NCBI RefSeq assembly: GCF_004359505.1
Contig: NZ_SCWE01000001.1
Span: forward strand, 806,001-870,000
From: Macrococcus hajekii
GTDB lineage: Bacteria > Bacillota > Bacilli > Staphylococcales > Staphylococcaceae
Reading direction: 5' to 3'
Length of the DNA: 64,000 bases
Part shown: piece by piece, positions 38,330 through 49,583 of the stretch
Position numbering within the stretch: position 1 is the first letter of the stretch
How the letters are laid out: each line of letters opens with the position of its first letter
Notes under the pieces: model-generated
Seen by the model: only the letters and a program-made list of their open reading frames with translations
Told to the model about the DNA's origin: nothing
Database searches by the model: none
Position numbers and translations under genes: made by a program

Positions 38330-39607
38330 TTAATAATTTTTACGCAGATGGATGAAAAACAGCGGTGTCACTACTATTACAAGCAGTACTATAACAGGTG
38401 GAATAAAGAGCGATAGTGTGACGCCCTTAAACAGCATCAAGTAAAAACTGGTCATAATCTCGATGAAAAGGATGGAGATGGAGAATAGCTGGCCGAAATA
38501 ACCGCGGTTCTTAAATCGAATCAGCAGTGTGAATATTAAGTAGCACACAACGATCACAAATATCATAAAGAGGCTGACCCACTCGTAAAAGTACTGCATC
38601 TTGACGACATTAAATTTACTGACATTGAACAGTGCGCTCCGGTTATTCAGTTCTATCAATGTCAGCAGTAAGAGGAGAATACCGAGAATCATCTCCAGCT
38701 GGAAGAGACTGAACCATTTCGGCTTACGCATCCATTTCGGGATATCCTCCTCCTGCAGATTAATCAGACGTTTAAGACGATTTTTAAATTGACGCCAGCC
38801 GAGCATCAGTCGCTCATCAATCTTCATCGACTGCTTGGATAACTGGGCCAGCGCATCATTCGTCTGACTGTTGAGTACACGGCTGAATTTCTTGTCCTTC
38901 TTGCGGCGCGATGCTCGGCTGAGCATCTGCTCCGAATGTCCCACTTTTTTTGCACGGTGCAGGAAAATATAATTGCCGAGTGCGAGTACCCCCATCACTG
39001 ACAGCAGAACGAAGAAAAAGTTCAGTGCCATCAACTCGAGCGGTGTCACTGACTCCTTGATCAGCTGATCATGCACATGGTTCTGCGTGACCATATAGGC
39101 AAGCCCGAATATAAAAATCAGAATGACATAGTGCAGCTTACGGAACTCACTGTTCAAGTGGCGCCTGTTCAGTACATAGAAGACGAGTATCAGGAATGCC
39201 GCAAAATAAAACAGGGCATAAATATGATAGACCTTGAACATAAAGAGCGCTGTCAGCATAAACAAGAAAATCGCTGTCATGCAATAAAGAATAGAAATCT
39301 GTGTATCGTAGACCGTTGTTTTCTTAAGGATATGGCTGACATAAAAAAGACCGAAGCCGAATAAAATGAAGATAAGACTGTATAAATAGGGCCATGCTTT
39401 AATATAATGACTCAGCAGTTCAATAAAGGCATAACTGTAGATATTGATAAAATCAATCAGCTTTGACATATGCAGTTTATTGATCGCTATCTCCTTGAAG
39501 TTAACAATGTCATCCGAATTGAAGAAAATAAAGAGACCGAAGCCGATGAGCAATATGCCGAGCACATAACCGATCAGCACCTCCGTATTTTTTTTAAACC
39601 ATTTCAT
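38330..39607 (-). CDS. multi-pass membrane protein of unknown function
   Basis: A 425-residue protein with about nine to ten helices: one near 10-30, a group from 70 to 215, a large basic cytoplasmic loop (about 215-305, rich in Arg/Lys, e.g. RASRRKKDKK), and a second group from 308 to the end. I recognise no catalytic or transport motif. It could be a polymerase- or flippase-like protein or an accessory envelope protein, but nothing supports a choice. It sits where ABC-transport genes are found in S. aureus between ptsH and purD. A promoter (AGGACA-17-TATAAT, 39625-39653) precedes it. Confidence 0.7.
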   Translation of the reverse strand: MKWFKKNTEVLIGYVLGILLIGFGLFIFFNSDDIVNFKEIAINKLHMSKLIDFINIYSYAFIELLSHYIKAWPYLYSLIFILFGFGLFYVSHILKKTTVYDTQISILYCMTAIFLFMLTALFMFKVYHIYALFYFAAFLILVFYVLNRRHLNSEFRKLHYVILIFIFGLAYMVTQNHVHDQLIKESVTPLELMALNFFFVLLSVMGVLALGNYIFLHRAKKVGHSEQMLSRASRRKKDKKFSRVLNSQTNDALAQLSKQSMKIDERLMLGWRQFKNRLKRLINLQEEDIPKWMRKPKWFSLFQLEMILGILLLLLTLIELNNRSALFNVSKFNVVKMQYFYEWVSLFMIFVIVVCYLIFTLLIRFKNRGYFGQLFSISILFIEIMTSFYLMLFKGVTLSLFIPPVIVLLVIVVTPLFFIHLRKNY

Positions 39608-39624
39608 GCTTTCACCTCATGACC

Positions 39625-39653
39625 ATTATAGTGAAAAGAATAGACCTTGTCCT
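39625..39653 (-). promoter_or_regulatory. SigA-type promoter of the 425-residue membrane protein gene
   Basis: Minus strand: AGGACA (39648-39653), 17 bases, TATAAT (39625-39630). Confidence 0.45.
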
Positions 39654-39687
39654 GTTTCAGCAGAAATTTCAGTCTTAAGTATGAGAT

Positions 39688-39713
39688 GTTTAAGAAAAGA
39701 TATAAGCGGGAAT
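39688..39713 (+). promoter_or_regulatory. SigB-type promoter of the 42-residue protein
   Basis: GTTTAA (39688-39693), 14 bases, GGGAAT (39708-39713), against the SigB consensus GTTTAA-N12-14-GGGTAT: one mismatch overall. Confidence 0.6.
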
Positions 39714-39746
39714 AGATAAGCATCATCATTAAGGAGGGTTTTTATC

Positions 39747-39875
39747 ATGACAAACGATAAAATCGAACAACACAAAGAAGACGCTGAGAAAGCGAAAGAA
39801 ACAATCGAACAGAACGACAGCAACGAAACAGGTAATGAAGCCACTCACGAAGACGTACAACAGACGTTTGAATAA
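39747..39875 (+). CDS. small acidic hydrophilic protein, probable stress protein
   Basis: A 42-residue reading frame, MTNDKIEQHKEDAEKAKET... ending DVQQTFE, with no hydrophobic residues of note and a strong acidic and Gln/Asn/Glu bias, so likely disordered. A full AAGGAGG ribosome site (39731-39737) lies 9 bases before the ATG, a SigB-type promoter lies upstream and a clean terminator follows at 39892. These signals make it a real gene despite its length. I do not recognise the family. Confidence 0.8.
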   Translation: MTNDKIEQHKEDAEKAKETIEQNDSNETGNEATHEDVQQTFE

Positions 39876-39891
39876 TCATATAAATGAAGAT

Positions 39892-39921
39892 AGCCAGGCA
39901 TTTGGATGCGTGGCTTTTTTT
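39892..39921 (+). terminator. terminator after the 42-residue protein gene
   Basis: AGCCAGGCA pairs with TGCGTGGCT (one mismatch) around TTTGGA and is followed by seven T. Confidence 0.85.
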
Positions 39922-39971
39922 GTGCTGGAACAGATGTGACGGGTGGCCGGTCTTTCATTCTCAAGTTTAAT

Positions 39972-40004
39972 GTGGTTTATAAAATCCATTTAACTACCAC
40001 TCTC
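39972..40004. repeat. second copy of the intergenic repeat core
   Basis: GTGGTTTATAAAATCC... matches 9552-9584 at 25 of 33 positions, including the two outer GTGGT/ACCAC arms. It too lies in a convergent spacer (small protein gene and purD). Confidence 0.5.
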
Positions 40005-40027
40005 GCCTCTATCCTTTAGCATCCATC

Positions 40028-40056
40028 AAAAATAAAACCTCGATTTCTCGAGGTTT
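40028..40056 (-). terminator. terminator of the purine operon
   Basis: A perfect 9-bp stem AAACCTCGA-TTTC-TCGAGGTTT followed on the minus strand by TTATTTTTG, 10 bases past the purD stop codon. Confidence 0.85.
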
Positions 40057-40065
40057 CATTTTATA

Positions 40066-41298
40066 TTATAGTGCTCGATGTGCGATATCTTTACGATGGA
40101 ACAGACCGTCACTTGTAATTTTTGCGACATTGTCATAACTTGCTTTAACCGCTTCCTCTATAGAAGCACCTGTACCGAGTGCGAGCATCACACGTCCGCC
40201 GCTTGTCACCCATTCTTCTTCTTTTTTAAGTCCGCTGATATAGTAATCAAGTTCGCCGTTATAACCATAAACTTTGTGGCCTTTGTCGTAGCTGCCTGGA
40301 TAGCCTTCTGATGCCAGCACTACACCGACTACTGCTTCGTCTGACCATTCAAGCTGAAGCGCTTCTTTACGTTCGAGCGCTTCCAGTACTTCGATAAAGT
40401 CGCTGTCCATCTTCGTCAGTAAAACCTGACATTCCGGGTCACCGAAGCGTGCGTTGAACTCGATGACTTTCGGACCGTCTTCTGTGATAATAGCACCGAT
40501 ATACAAGAGTCCGAAATAATTCAGACCTTCTTCATGCATGGCACGCGCAATCGGATAAGCGATCGACTCATTCGTTACTTTCAGGATGTCGTCCCCGATA
40601 TGTGAGACCGGGCAGTACGCGCCCATGCCCCCTGTATTCGGACCAAGATCGCCGTCATACGCGCGCTTATGGTCCTGCGCAATAACGTCAAATGGGATGA
40701 TAAAATCATCATTGACGAAGACCATCAATGAAAATTCCTCACCTGCTAAGAACTCCTCGAACACGACTTCTGCGTCCCCGTTCTGATAGAAGAGTTCAAT
40801 GGCACCGACTGCCTCCTCGTGCGTCATCGCAACAATGACGCCTTTACCCGCTGCAAGACCATCCTGTTTCAAGACAATCGGAGCCGGATGTGCGTCCAAA
40901 TACATGAGGGCCTCTTCTTTAGTCGTTACGACTGCATATTCTGCTGTCGGAATATTGTATTTCGCCATGATTTCCTTGGCGAATGATTTTGAGCCTTCAA
41001 TCTGAGCGGCTTTCTGATTCGGACCGAATACTTTGATACCTGCTGCTGTCAGCACATCTGCAAGTCCTTCAGTCAGCGGCTGTTCAGGGCCGATGACAAC
41101 CCACTCAATGTGGTTATCTTTGGCAAATTCAACAATTTTGTCGTGTTCACTTTCTTTAATACCACCCACAACCGTTGCAACATTGGTCATCGCATCATTA
41201 CCTGGAATGACAAAGACTTCTTCCACGCGGGATGACTGCTTGATTTTATGGCTCAGTGCGTGCTCTCGCCCGCCTGATCCGATCACTAATACGTTCAT
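40066..41298 (-). CDS. purD: phosphoribosylamine-glycine ligase
   Basis: A 410-residue ATP-grasp enzyme for step two of purine synthesis. N-terminal GSGGREHAL, the Gly-rich loop [14 protein letters not shown] near 143 and the metal-binding FNARFGDPE near 281 are intact. Last gene of the pur operon, 8 bases after purH. Confidence 0.97.
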   Translation of the reverse strand: MNVLVIGSGGREHALSHKIKQSSRVEEVFVIPGNDAMTNVATVVGGIKESEHDKIVEFAKDNHIEWVVIGPEQPLTEGLADVLTAAGIKVFGPNQKAAQIEGSKSFAKEIMAKYNIPTAEYAVVTTKEEALMYLDAHPAPIVLKQDGLAAGKGVIVAMTHEEAVGAIELFYQNGDAEVVFEEFLAGEEFSLMVFVNDDFIIPFDVIAQDHKRAYDGDLGPNTGGMGAYCPVSHIGDDILKVTNESIAYPIARAMHEEGLNYFGLLYIGAIITEDGPKVIEFNARFGDPECQVLLTKMDSDFIEVLEALERKEALQLEWSDEAVVGVVLASEGYPGSYDKGHKVYGYNGELDYYISGLKKEEEWVTSGGRVMLALGTGASIEEAVKASYDNVAKITSDGLFHRKDIAHRAL

Positions 41299-41306
41299 AA
41301 GTCCTC

Positions 41307-42785
41307 CTAGTGTTTGAAGTGACGCATGCCAGTCGTGACCATGGCAATGCCCAGTTTATTTGCTGCATCTATTGAGTCCTGGTCTTTAATCGAACCACCC
41401 GGCTGAATCATACATTTAATGCCGGCCGCTGCCGCTGTCTCAACTGTATCGCTCATCGGGAAGAAACCATCACTTGCGAGAATGACATTGTCGTTCATTT
41501 CAATCGCACGTTCAATGGCAATTTTCGCTGCACCGACACGGTTCATCTGACCTGCACCGATACCAACTGTCTGTTTCGGGTTCGCTAGTACGATGGCATT
41601 ACTCTTCACGCTTTTGACGACTGTCCAGCCGAGTTCCATCGCCCGCCACTGGTCTTCTGTCGGCTGTGCTTCAGTCACAACGGTCATATCATCGCGTGAT
41701 AATATCTTTGTATCTTTATCCTGTACTAAATAGCCTCCTGATACGGAGACGAATTCCTCTGTATCCGCATCTGCATCCATCTGAATTTCAAGCAGGCGGA
41801 TATTCTTTTTCTTCGTCAGAATATCAAGTGCCGCATCGTCAAATCCAGGAGCAATAATCACTTCAAGGAAAATATCACCGAGTAACTTCGCAGTTGCTTC
41901 GTCAACTTGGCGGTTCAGTGCGACAATGCCGCCGAAGATCGACTGACTATCTGCATCAAAGGCATTTTTAAATGCGACTTCAATCGTTGCGCCCACACCG
42001 ACGCCACAAGGGTTCATATGCTTCACTGCAACAGCTGCCGGCTGGTCGAATTTCTTCACTAAGCTGAGCGTCGCATCTGCATCCTTGATATTGTTATAGC
42101 TCAGTTCCTTACCGTGCAGCTGTTTAGCACCCGCAATCGTATTCGCTGCATTTGATGTCTTAATGAACTTCGCCTGCTGCTGCGGATTCTCACCGTAACG
42201 GAGTGCCGTCGACTGCTCGTTAAAGAAATTGACGATCGCTGCATCGTATTTCGCAGTATGACTGAATGTCTTGATCATCAGCTCCTTACGGAATGCTTCG
42301 TCCACTGCGCCTTCCTTTAACTTAGCAATCACCGTCTTATAGTCACTTGGATCAACGACTGTCAGCACATGCTTGAAGTTTTTCGCACTTGCACGCAGCA
42401 TCGTCGGTCCACCGATATCGATATTTTCAATCGCATCTGCTTCAGTGACATCCGGTTTAGCGACCGTCTCTTCAAACGGATAAAGGTTAACCGCGACTAA
42501 ATCAATCAGTTCAATGCCGTGTTCTTTGAGTGCCGCGAGATGCTCAGGCATATCACGGTTCGCTAAAATACCGCCGTGAATATTCGGGTGTAACGTCTTG
42601 ACGCGACCGTCCATAATTTCAGGGAACTGTGTCAGTTCGCTCACTGATTTAACCGCGATATTGTGGTCGACAAGTGTCTGTTTCGTGCCACCTGTAGAGT
42701 AAATTTCAAAGCCTTGTGCAATAAGATCCGCTGCAAATTGAGTAATACCTGTTTTATCTGACACACTTAACAATGCTTTTTTCAT
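41307..42785 (-). CDS. purH: bifunctional AICAR formyltransferase/IMP cyclohydrolase
   Basis: A 492-residue enzyme for the last two steps to IMP. The N-terminal cyclohydrolase begins [13 protein letters not shown]; the formyltransferase half carries RYGENPQQ near 196 and KHMNPCG near 240. The ATG at 42785 has AGGAGT upstream; a longer in-frame reading to 42878 overlaps purN and has no ribosome site. Confidence 0.97.
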   Translation of the reverse strand: MKKALLSVSDKTGITQFAADLIAQGFEIYSTGGTKQTLVDHNIAVKSVSELTQFPEIMDGRVKTLHPNIHGGILANRDMPEHLAALKEHGIELIDLVAVNLYPFEETVAKPDVTEADAIENIDIGGPTMLRASAKNFKHVLTVVDPSDYKTVIAKLKEGAVDEAFRKELMIKTFSHTAKYDAAIVNFFNEQSTALRYGENPQQQAKFIKTSNAANTIAGAKQLHGKELSYNNIKDADATLSLVKKFDQPAAVAVKHMNPCGVGVGATIEVAFKNAFDADSQSIFGGIVALNRQVDEATAKLLGDIFLEVIIAPGFDDAALDILTKKKNIRLLEIQMDADADTEEFVSVSGGYLVQDKDTKILSRDDMTVVTEAQPTEDQWRAMELGWTVVKSVKSNAIVLANPKQTVGIGAGQMNRVGAAKIAIERAIEMNDNVILASDGFFPMSDTVETAAAAGIKCMIQPGGSIKDQDSIDAANKLGIAMVTTGMRHFKH

Positions 42786-42795
42786 GACAGACTCC

Positions 42796-43359
42796 TTAAA
42801 TGATTTTTTTGATGACTCTAGGATAAAGTTCGTATTCGAGTGTCTGGATACGGAGCTGCAATGTCTCTTTCGTATCATCTTCGTAGATCGGACAGCTCAT
42901 CTGATCGATGATCGTGCCTGTGTCCATACCGGCATCGACATAATGCACGGTCACGCCGGAGACACGGCAACCGTAGTCAAGTGCCTGACGCACAGCCTCT
43001 TTACCGGGGAAGCTCGGCAGAATCGAAGGATGAATATTTAAAATATGACCTTCAAACGGCTCGAGTAATGTCGGTCCGACGAGTTTCATATAGCCTGCTA
43101 AAATCAGCCATTCCACTTCGTCTTGACGTAACTGACTGAGAATCGCTTCCTCGTACGCCACTTTTGAGGCAAAGTGCTTCATTTCAAAAAGATGGACAGG
43201 GACACCGTAATGCTTGGCACGTTCTATCGCATAAGCATCCCCTTTATCAACATAAAGACCCGTTACCTGGATGTTATCCAGATAACCGATCTTAATGTTT
43301 TCCATAATCTTCTCGAAATTTGTGCCGCTACCGGACGCAAATATCGCTACTTTTTTCAT
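42796..43359 (-). CDS. purN: phosphoribosylglycinamide formyltransferase
   Basis: A 187-residue folate-dependent enzyme for step three. N-terminal [13 protein letters not shown], the catalytic [15 protein letters not shown] near 104 and [11 protein letters not shown] near 131 (catalytic Asp) are present. The ATG at 43359 comes 1 base after the purM stop codon, with its ribosome site inside the end of purM. Confidence 0.96.
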   Translation of the reverse strand: MKKVAIFASGSGTNFEKIMENIKIGYLDNIQVTGLYVDKGDAYAIERAKHYGVPVHLFEMKHFASKVAYEEAILSQLRQDEVEWLILAGYMKLVGPTLLEPFEGHILNIHPSILPSFPGKEAVRQALDYGCRVSGVTVHYVDAGMDTGTIIDQMSCPIYEDDTKETLQLRIQTLEYELYPRVIKKII

Positions 43360-43360
43360 G

Positions 43361-44386
43361 TTAGACACCTGTGATGGTGATCGGTTCACTATTTTCTTCA
43401 ATAGAACCCATCACATAACCTGTTTCACCGACCGTCTGCAGCATATCAAGCACCGCTTCTTTATCAGCTGTGTCCACAATGATCACGAAACCGATACCCA
43501 TATTGAAGACGTTGTACATCTCCATACGGTCAAGCTTCCCTTGTTCTTCCAGCCATCTGAAGACCGGTTGTTCAGGAATCGCCGACACGTCAATACGTGC
43601 AGATAAACCTTCAGGCAGCACGCGTGGGATATTCTCGATAAAGCCACCGCCTGTAATATGGCACATACCATGCACTTTTTTAGACTGGATGACGTCTTTC
43701 ACGGCTTTCACATAGAGACGAGTCGGTTCAATCACGGTATCCAGTACCGTTTTATCACCGATTTTGCTATTCAAGTCAATATGGTTATCACGAATAATTT
43801 TTCTCACCAAGCTGTAACCGTTTGAATGGATACCGCTTGACTTAAGACCGATCATCACGTCGCCAGCCTGAATCTTGTCACCTGTTACATAATCTTCTTT
43901 TTCAACTGCACCGACAGCGAAACCTGCGATATCATAGTCACCTGCGTGATACATATCGCCCATCTCAGCCGTCTCGCCGCCGATCAGTGCACATTCTGAC
44001 TGCACGCAGCCTTCTGCGACACCTTTGACGATCTGTTCGACGATCTCAGGGTCGACTTTGTTCAGTGCCAGATAATCGAGGAAGTACAGAGGCAGTGCAC
44101 CTGTCGTCAGAATATCGTTGACACACATTGCCACAGCATCAATACCGATCGTGTCATGGCGATCTGAATCAATCGCAAGGCGTAACTTTGTACCGACACC
44201 ATCCGTCCCTGAGACAAGAACAGGTGCCTTCATGTTCAGCTGTGACAGGTCGAATGCCGCGCCGAAACCGCCGAGACCTCCGAGTACTTCTTTACGCATC
44301 GTACGCGATACGTGCTTTTTCATGCGTTCAACTGACTCATAGCCGGCGTGGATATCCACACCTGATGATTTATATGCTTCTGACAT
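43361..44386 (-). CDS. purM: phosphoribosylformylglycinamidine cyclo-ligase
   Basis: A 341-residue AIR synthase of the PurM/PurL ATP-binding fold. Conserved GTDGVGTKL near 60, [20 protein letters not shown] near 87 and GGETAEM near 139. It closes the imidazole ring. It begins 2 bases after purF. Confidence 0.97.
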   Translation of the reverse strand: MSEAYKSSGVDIHAGYESVERMKKHVSRTMRKEVLGGLGGFGAAFDLSQLNMKAPVLVSGTDGVGTKLRLAIDSDRHDTIGIDAVAMCVNDILTTGALPLYFLDYLALNKVDPEIVEQIVKGVAEGCVQSECALIGGETAEMGDMYHAGDYDIAGFAVGAVEKEDYVTGDKIQAGDVMIGLKSSGIHSNGYSLVRKIIRDNHIDLNSKIGDKTVLDTVIEPTRLYVKAVKDVIQSKKVHGMCHITGGGFIENIPRVLPEGLSARIDVSAIPEQPVFRWLEEQGKLDRMEMYNVFNMGIGFVIIVDTADKEAVLDMLQTVGETGYVMGSIEENSEPITITGV

Positions 44387-44388
44387 GG

Positions 44389-45807
44389 TTAGACTCCCTT
44401 CGTCTTCTTCTCTTTTTCTTCTGGTAACAGGTGATCCACAATCTCAATCGGATAGTTGCCCGTGAAGCAGGCATCACATTCACCTTTAGATTCGAATCGT
44501 GCGTAAACATCGTGCATGCCTTCAACAGACAGATAAGTCAGAGAATCCACGTCAATCTCAGCACGGATCTCCTCTACTGACTGATAGGCTGCGATCAGTT
44601 CTGCATGTGTCGAGACATCAATGCCGTAATAACAAGGATGTTTCAGCGGCGGTGACGAAATACCCATATGGACTTCTTTCGCCCCCGCGCTGCGCAGCGC
44701 CTTGACGATATATTTACTCGTCGTCCCGCGCACGATGGAGTCATCGATGACGATGACGCGTTTTCCTTCAACGACGTCACGAATCGGTGCGTGCTTCATT
44801 CTTACTGCACGTTCACGCATCTTCTGGTCCGGCGTAATAAAGGTACGACCGACGTAACGGTTTTTCAGTAAGCCCTGCTCATTCGGAATACCTGAATACG
44901 CCGAGAAGCCTTTTGCGGCCTGCAGTGAAGAATCCGGTACACCGATGACGATATCCGCTTCCACATCCATCTCTTTTGCCAGCTGCTCACCGAGTGCTTT
45001 ACGGACGTTATAAATTGAATGATGTCTGAACTCAGAGTCAGGACGTGCAAAGTAGACGTATTCCATTGAACACATACGATGCTGCGTCTCAAGTGCATAG
45101 TGATCTTCGTCCATCCCTGCATCCGAGAATGTCAGGACTTCACCCGGCTCTACGTCACGGATATATTCCGCACCGATCGCCATCAAGGCACATGATTCAC
45201 TTGCGACACAATAAGCACCGTCGACTTTACCGAGCATTAAAGGACGCACACCGTGACTATCAAGCGTCGCAGTCAGACTGTCCTTCTGCAGCACAAGATA
45301 GGCGAATGCCCCTTTGATCTGATTCAGCGCCGCTTTTAAATTGGATTTGAAGTGCGGTGACTTCGCTTTAAAGAGCAGATGTCCGAGCACTTCTGAGTCA
45401 GAAGATGTCTGGAAAATCGCACCCTCCTCCTCAAGTGCCTGACGGATCTGTCTTGCATTCGTCAAGTTACCGTTATGCGCAAGACCCAGGTCACCTTTAG
45501 AATGCTTGAACAGGAACGGCTGAACATTGGACAGTTCAGACGCACCCGTCGTCGCATAGCGCACGTGACCGATGGCACTGCGGTAAGTCTTCAGTGACTC
45601 AAGCTGTACTTGAGAGATCGCTTCAGGCAGTAAGCCCATACCACGAGCGCCGAACAAGTTCTCGCCGTTAGAGCAGACGATACCTGCGCCTTCCTGCCCC
45701 CGGTGCTGCAGACTGTGCAGCGCCATATAGGTCAGTTCCGCAGCATTCGGGTGATTCCATATGCCGAATACACCACATTCCTCGTTTAGACCGCGGATGT
45801 CATACAT
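44389..45807 (-). CDS. purF: amidophosphoribosyltransferase
   Basis: A 472-residue enzyme for the committed step. A 10-residue propeptide ([10 protein letters not shown]) precedes the N-terminal nucleophile Cys11 in CGVFGIW, as in Bacillus PurF. The PRPP loop [13 protein letters not shown] is near 345. Several Cys in the C-terminal half (e.g. [19 protein letters not shown]) fit the iron-sulfur cluster ligands of this type. The ATG at 45807 lies inside the end of purL (22-base overlap). Confidence 0.96.
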   Translation of the reverse strand: MYDIRGLNEECGVFGIWNHPNAAELTYMALHSLQHRGQEGAGIVCSNGENLFGARGMGLLPEAISQVQLESLKTYRSAIGHVRYATTGASELSNVQPFLFKHSKGDLGLAHNGNLTNARQIRQALEEEGAIFQTSSDSEVLGHLLFKAKSPHFKSNLKAALNQIKGAFAYLVLQKDSLTATLDSHGVRPLMLGKVDGAYCVASESCALMAIGAEYIRDVEPGEVLTFSDAGMDEDHYALETQHRMCSMEYVYFARPDSEFRHHSIYNVRKALGEQLAKEMDVEADIVIGVPDSSLQAAKGFSAYSGIPNEQGLLKNRYVGRTFITPDQKMRERAVRMKHAPIRDVVEGKRVIVIDDSIVRGTTSKYIVKALRSAGAKEVHMGISSPPLKHPCYYGIDVSTHAELIAAYQSVEEIRAEIDVDSLTYLSVEGMHDVYARFESKGECDACFTGNYPIEIVDHLLPEEKEKKTKGV

Positions 45808-47963
45808 TGACCGATGGCTCCTCTCCAAGTACGGATAATGCTGTCAACGTCTTCTTCAATTGAACCGTTGTTTGCTTCTACCTTAAATCCCTGCGTACCG
45901 AAAGTACCGATTTTCACTGCATCGGCAAGTTCGATTGTCTCTTTTGCGATAACGATATAACGGCCTTGTGTCTCACTGAATAACTGTTCAACTGGTACAT
46001 CGATTTCCGCTTCGATGCCTGTCTCAAAGTAAGCAGCCATCTGTGCAAGTTTGATGGCGATACCGCCTTTACCGAGTGCCTGTACATGAGAGAGTTTACC
46101 TGACGTAATCAGCTGTCGAATCGCTTCGCCGCGTTTGACTTCAGTATCTAAATCAATCTTCACTTCTTCATGTGCCACTTCGTTGAATAATAACTTCTCG
46201 ATTTGAGAACCGCTGAAGTCAGCCTGTGTTTCGCCGACTAAGTACAGTGCTTCCCCTTCAACCGGCGTGAAGTCACGTAAGTATTCGATATCTTCGATTA
46301 AGCCGACCATACCGACAACCGGTGTCGGGAAGATCGCTTCACCCTTCGTTTCGTTGTAAAGAGAAACGTTACCTGATACAACGGGTGTATTCAGCGCTGC
46401 ACATGCTTCTGCCATACCACGCGTAGAATCTGCAAGCTGCTGATAAATCTCAGGTTTTTCAGGGTTACCGTAGTTCAGGCAGTCCGTCATCGCAAGTGGT
46501 AAACTGCCCACTGCGATTAAGTTACGGTAGGCTTCAGCGACGACCATCTTACCGCCTTCATACGGGTTATTGAAGACGTAACGTGCTTCACCGTCGATAG
46601 TGGAAGCGATTGCTTTAGTTGTGCCTTCAACGCGCGTCACACCTGCTGACAGACCCGGTTTAATGATGGTATTCGCTCCGACCTGCTGGTCATACTGTGA
46701 ATAAGCCCAAGTTTTTGATGCGATGGTCGGATGGTTCATCAGACGAGTGAAGATGTCTTTCGCGTCGATAGCTGAATAGTTGTGGTCAACTGCTTTATAT
46801 TCAGCTGCTTTTCCTTCTAATACGTATACCGGCGCTTCGTCACTTAACGGCTGAACCGGAATATCAGCATAGACTTCACCGTCGTAGCTTAAAACGAAAC
46901 GGTCTGTATCTGTTACTTCACCGATCACTGCGCTATCCAGTTCGTGATGGTCGAATAGATCAAGGAATTTCTGTTCAGTCCCTTTTTCAACGACAAGGAG
47001 CATCCGTTCCTGTGTCTCTGATAGCATCATTTCATAGGGTGAGATACCCGGTTCACGCGTCGGAACTTTTTCTAGATGAAGATGAATCCCTGACTCACCT
47101 TTCGCTGCCATCTCTGAAGATGAAGAGGTGAGACCTGCTGCACCCATATCCTGGATACCGACTAATTCAGGGTAAGTGATCGCTTCAAGTGTTGCTTCCA
47201 TCAGTTTTTTACCGACGAACGGGTCACCGATCTGTACAGATGGACGTTTTGATTCTGATTCTTCGTTTAACTCTTCAGAAGCGAACGTTGCACCGTGAAT
47301 GCCGTCACGACCTGTTTTAAGACCGACGTAGATGACAGGATTCCCTACACCTTTTGCTGTCCCTTTCTGGATCTTATCGTGGTCGATGACGCCGATACAC
47401 ATCGCATTAACGAGCGGATTACCGTCGTACTGCGAATCGAATTCGATTTCACCGGCAACCGCCGGGATACCGATACAATTACCATAGCCACCGATACCAG
47501 CAACAACACCTGAGAACAGGCGCTGATTCTGTTTAGAATCCAGTTCACCGAAACGGAGACTGTTTAAAAGCTGGACCGGACGCGCACCAATAGAGACGAT
47601 ATCGCGGACGATACCACCGACGCCTGTTGCAGCACCCTGGTAAGGTTCGATCGCACTTGGGTGGTTATGCGATTCAACTTTGAATACAACAGCCTGATTG
47701 TCACCGATATCAACAACCCCTGCACCTTCACCAGGCCCCATTAAGACGCGTTCACCTGTTACAGGGAACTGTTTTAAGAATGGCTTAGAATGCTTATATG
47801 AACAATGTTCACTCCACATCACTGAGAAAATACCGATTTCTGTGTAGTTCGGCTGACGTCCTAAAATCTCACATACTTTGTCGTATTCAGCGTCAGACAG
47901 ACCCATATCTGCATAAAGTCTATTATTTTTAATATCTTCTATTGTTGGTTCTAAAAATTTCAT
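45786..47963 (-). CDS. purL: phosphoribosylformylglycinamidine synthase subunit PurL
   Basis: A 725-residue synthetase subunit of the small, three-part (PurS/PurL/PurQ) type. Conserved [13 protein letters not shown] near 49, GGIVRDI near 112 and [15 protein letters not shown] near 268. It uses ammonia from PurQ to convert FGAR to FGAM. It starts 2 bases after purQ. Confidence 0.97.
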   Translation of the reverse strand: MKFLEPTIEDIKNNRLYADMGLSDAEYDKVCEILGRQPNYTEIGIFSVMWSEHCSYKHSKPFLKQFPVTGERVLMGPGEGAGVVDIGDNQAVVFKVESHNHPSAIEPYQGAATGVGGIVRDIVSIGARPVQLLNSLRFGELDSKQNQRLFSGVVAGIGGYGNCIGIPAVAGEIEFDSQYDGNPLVNAMCIGVIDHDKIQKGTAKGVGNPVIYVGLKTGRDGIHGATFASEELNEESESKRPSVQIGDPFVGKKLMEATLEAITYPELVGIQDMGAAGLTSSSSEMAAKGESGIHLHLEKVPTREPGISPYEMMLSETQERMLLVVEKGTEQKFLDLFDHHELDSAVIGEVTDTDRFVLSYDGEVYADIPVQPLSDEAPVYVLEGKAAEYKAVDHNYSAIDAKDIFTRLMNHPTIASKTWAYSQYDQQVGANTIIKPGLSAGVTRVEGTTKAIASTIDGEARYVFNNPYEGGKMVVAEAYRNLIAVGSLPLAMTDCLNYGNPEKPEIYQQLADSTRGMAEACAALNTPVVSGNVSLYNETKGEAIFPTPVVGMVGLIEDIEYLRDFTPVEGEALYLVGETQADFSGSQIEKLLFNEVAHEEVKIDLDTEVKRGEAIRQLITSGKLSHVQALGKGGIAIKLAQMAAYFETGIEAEIDVPVEQLFSETQGRYIVIAKETIELADAVKIGTFGTQGFKVEANNGSIEEDVDSIIRTWRGAIGQCMTSAV

Positions 47964-47965
47964 CT

Positions 47966-48628
47966 TTATTTCCCCCAGCTTTCTAAGATACCTTGGAATA
48001 AGCGTTTACCGTCTTCAGAACCGAGTAACGTATCCATCGCACGTTCCGGGTGAGGCATCATGCCACAGACGTTACCTTCTTTATTCACGATACCTGCGAT
48101 ATCTTCTAAAGAACCATTTGGATTCTCTGAGTATGACAGGATGATCTGTTTATTGTCCTGTAATTCCTTCATCGTCTCTGGTGAACAGTAGTAAGACCCT
48201 TCACCATGTGCAATCGGATAGACAACCGTCTCTTCTTTATCATAAAGGTGAGTGAATTTTGTTTCGTTATTGACGATCGTCAAGTGCTCATTACGGCAGA
48301 CAAATTTATGACTTTCATTATGAAGAAGGGCACCCGGTAATAAGCCGATCTCCGTTAAGATCTGGAAGCCGTTACATACACCGAGAACAGGTTTGCCTTC
48401 TGCAGCAAGGCGTCTCACTTCATCTACAATCGGTGCTACGCGAGCCATCGCGCCGCAGCGTAAGTAGTCACCGAATGAGAAACCACCTGGAATCAGAATA
48501 CCGTCAAAACCGTCAAGTGACGTCTTGCGGTAGTCCACATATTCCGCTTCCATGCCCGTCATCAGTGCTGCATTCAGCATATCACGGTCACAGTTCGACC
48601 CCGGGAATTCAATGACAGCAAACTTCAT
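47966..48628 (-). CDS. purQ: phosphoribosylformylglycinamidine synthase subunit PurQ
   Basis: A 220-residue class I glutamine amidotransferase. Nucleophile Cys in GVCNGFQIL near 86, and the His/Glu pair in [10 protein letters not shown] near 194. It releases ammonia for PurL. The start overlaps the purS stop codon. Confidence 0.97.
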   Translation of the reverse strand: MKFAVIEFPGSNCDRDMLNAALMTGMEAEYVDYRKTSLDGFDGILIPGGFSFGDYLRCGAMARVAPIVDEVRRLAAEGKPVLGVCNGFQILTEIGLLPGALLHNESHKFVCRNEHLTIVNNETKFTHLYDKEETVVYPIAHGEGSYYCSPETMKELQDNKQIILSYSENPNGSLEDIAGIVNKEGNVCGMMPHPERAMDTLLGSEDGKRLFQGILESWGK

Positions 48629-48879
48629 TATTCCGCCTCCACGACTTTGTAGCTGTATTCTTCAATCACGGTGTTGGCAAATAATTTTTCGCTGAGTGTA
48701 CGCACGACGTTATCCACTGCTTCATCAGTCGCTTCGTCAACCGTCATATATAAGACTTTACCGACACGGATGTCATTGACCTGGTTATAGCCTAAGTCAT
48801 GTACGGCACGGGTTAATGTCTGTCCCTGTGTATCTAAAACCTGTTTCTGTAATGTGATGTAAAGTTCGATGTTTTTCAT
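48628..48879 (-). CDS. purS: phosphoribosylformylglycinamidine synthase subunit PurS
   Basis: An 83-residue small subunit with the conserved [16 protein letters not shown]. It bridges PurL and PurQ. It starts 2 bases after purC. Confidence 0.95.
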   Translation of the reverse strand: MKNIELYITLQKQVLDTQGQTLTRAVHDLGYNQVNDIRVGKVLYMTVDEATDEAVDNVVRTLSEKLFANTVIEEYSYKVVEAE

Positions 48880-48881
48880 AA

Positions 48882-49583
48882 TTATAAAGCCTCCATTTTT
48901 TTGTAGAAGTGAGTATACGTATCGATCAGTGAACCTGTGTCTTCGCGGTAAACGTCTTTATCAAAGTTTTCTTTTGTTTCTTTATCCCAGATGCGGCAAG
49001 TATCAGGTGAGATCTCATCAGCGAGTAAAATGTTTCCTTCTTTATCTTTACCGAATTCAATCTTAAAGTCTACTAAATCGAGGTTCATCTGATTCATGAT
49101 ATTAATCAGAATACTGTTGATTTCAAGCGCCTGCTTTTTCAGCTCAGCGATATCCGGGTCGTCAGCAAGACCGAGCAGTTTAACGTGATCATCTGTAACG
49201 ATCGGATCGTTCAGCTCATCTTTCTTGTAATAGAACTCAACGAGCGGCGATGCAAAGCTTTCACCTTTTGTGAAGCCCAGACGTTTCGTAATAGAACCTG
49301 CTGCGATATTACGCACCACGACTTCCAGTGGGATAATATCCACTTTAGTGACGAGCTGCTCAGTCTCTGATAGACGCTTGATAAAGTGTGACTTGTAGCC
49401 TTTATCAGCTAACCGTTCAAAGAGACGACTTGTGATCAGATTGTTCAGACGGCCTTTACCTGCCATCGCATCTTTTTTCGCACCGTTGCCAGCTGTGACT
49501 TCATCTTTATATTCGATGCGGTAGACCTGGTCATCATCTGTAGCGAATACACGTTTTGCTTTACCCTCGTATACTAACGTCAT
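48882..49583 (-). CDS. purC: SAICAR synthetase
   Basis: A 233-residue enzyme joining CAIR and aspartate. N-terminal [24 protein letters not shown] near 85 and the [12 protein letters not shown] signature near 190. The start codon overlaps the purK stop codon by one base. Confidence 0.97.
   Translation of the reverse strand: MTLVYEGKAKRVFATDDDQVYRIEYKDEVTAGNGAKKDAMAGKGRLNNLITSRLFERLADKGYKSHFIKRLSETEQLVTKVDIIPLEVVVRNIAAGSITKRLGFTKGESFASPLVEFYYKKDELNDPIVTDDHVKLLGLADDPDIAELKKQALEINSILINIMNQMNLDLVDFKIEFGKDKEGNILLADEISPDTCRIWDKETKENFDKDVYREDTGSLIDTYTHFYKKMEAL

Noticed and set aside
39626-39844. A 72-residue minus-strand frame with hydrophobic, Ser/Cys-rich sequence
   Set aside because: It lies antisense to the 42-residue protein and its promoter, has no ribosome site, and its composition reflects the opposite strand.
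42796-42878. Extended N-terminus of purH overlapping purN
   Set aside because: The ATG at 42785 has its own ribosome site and gives the normal family start.
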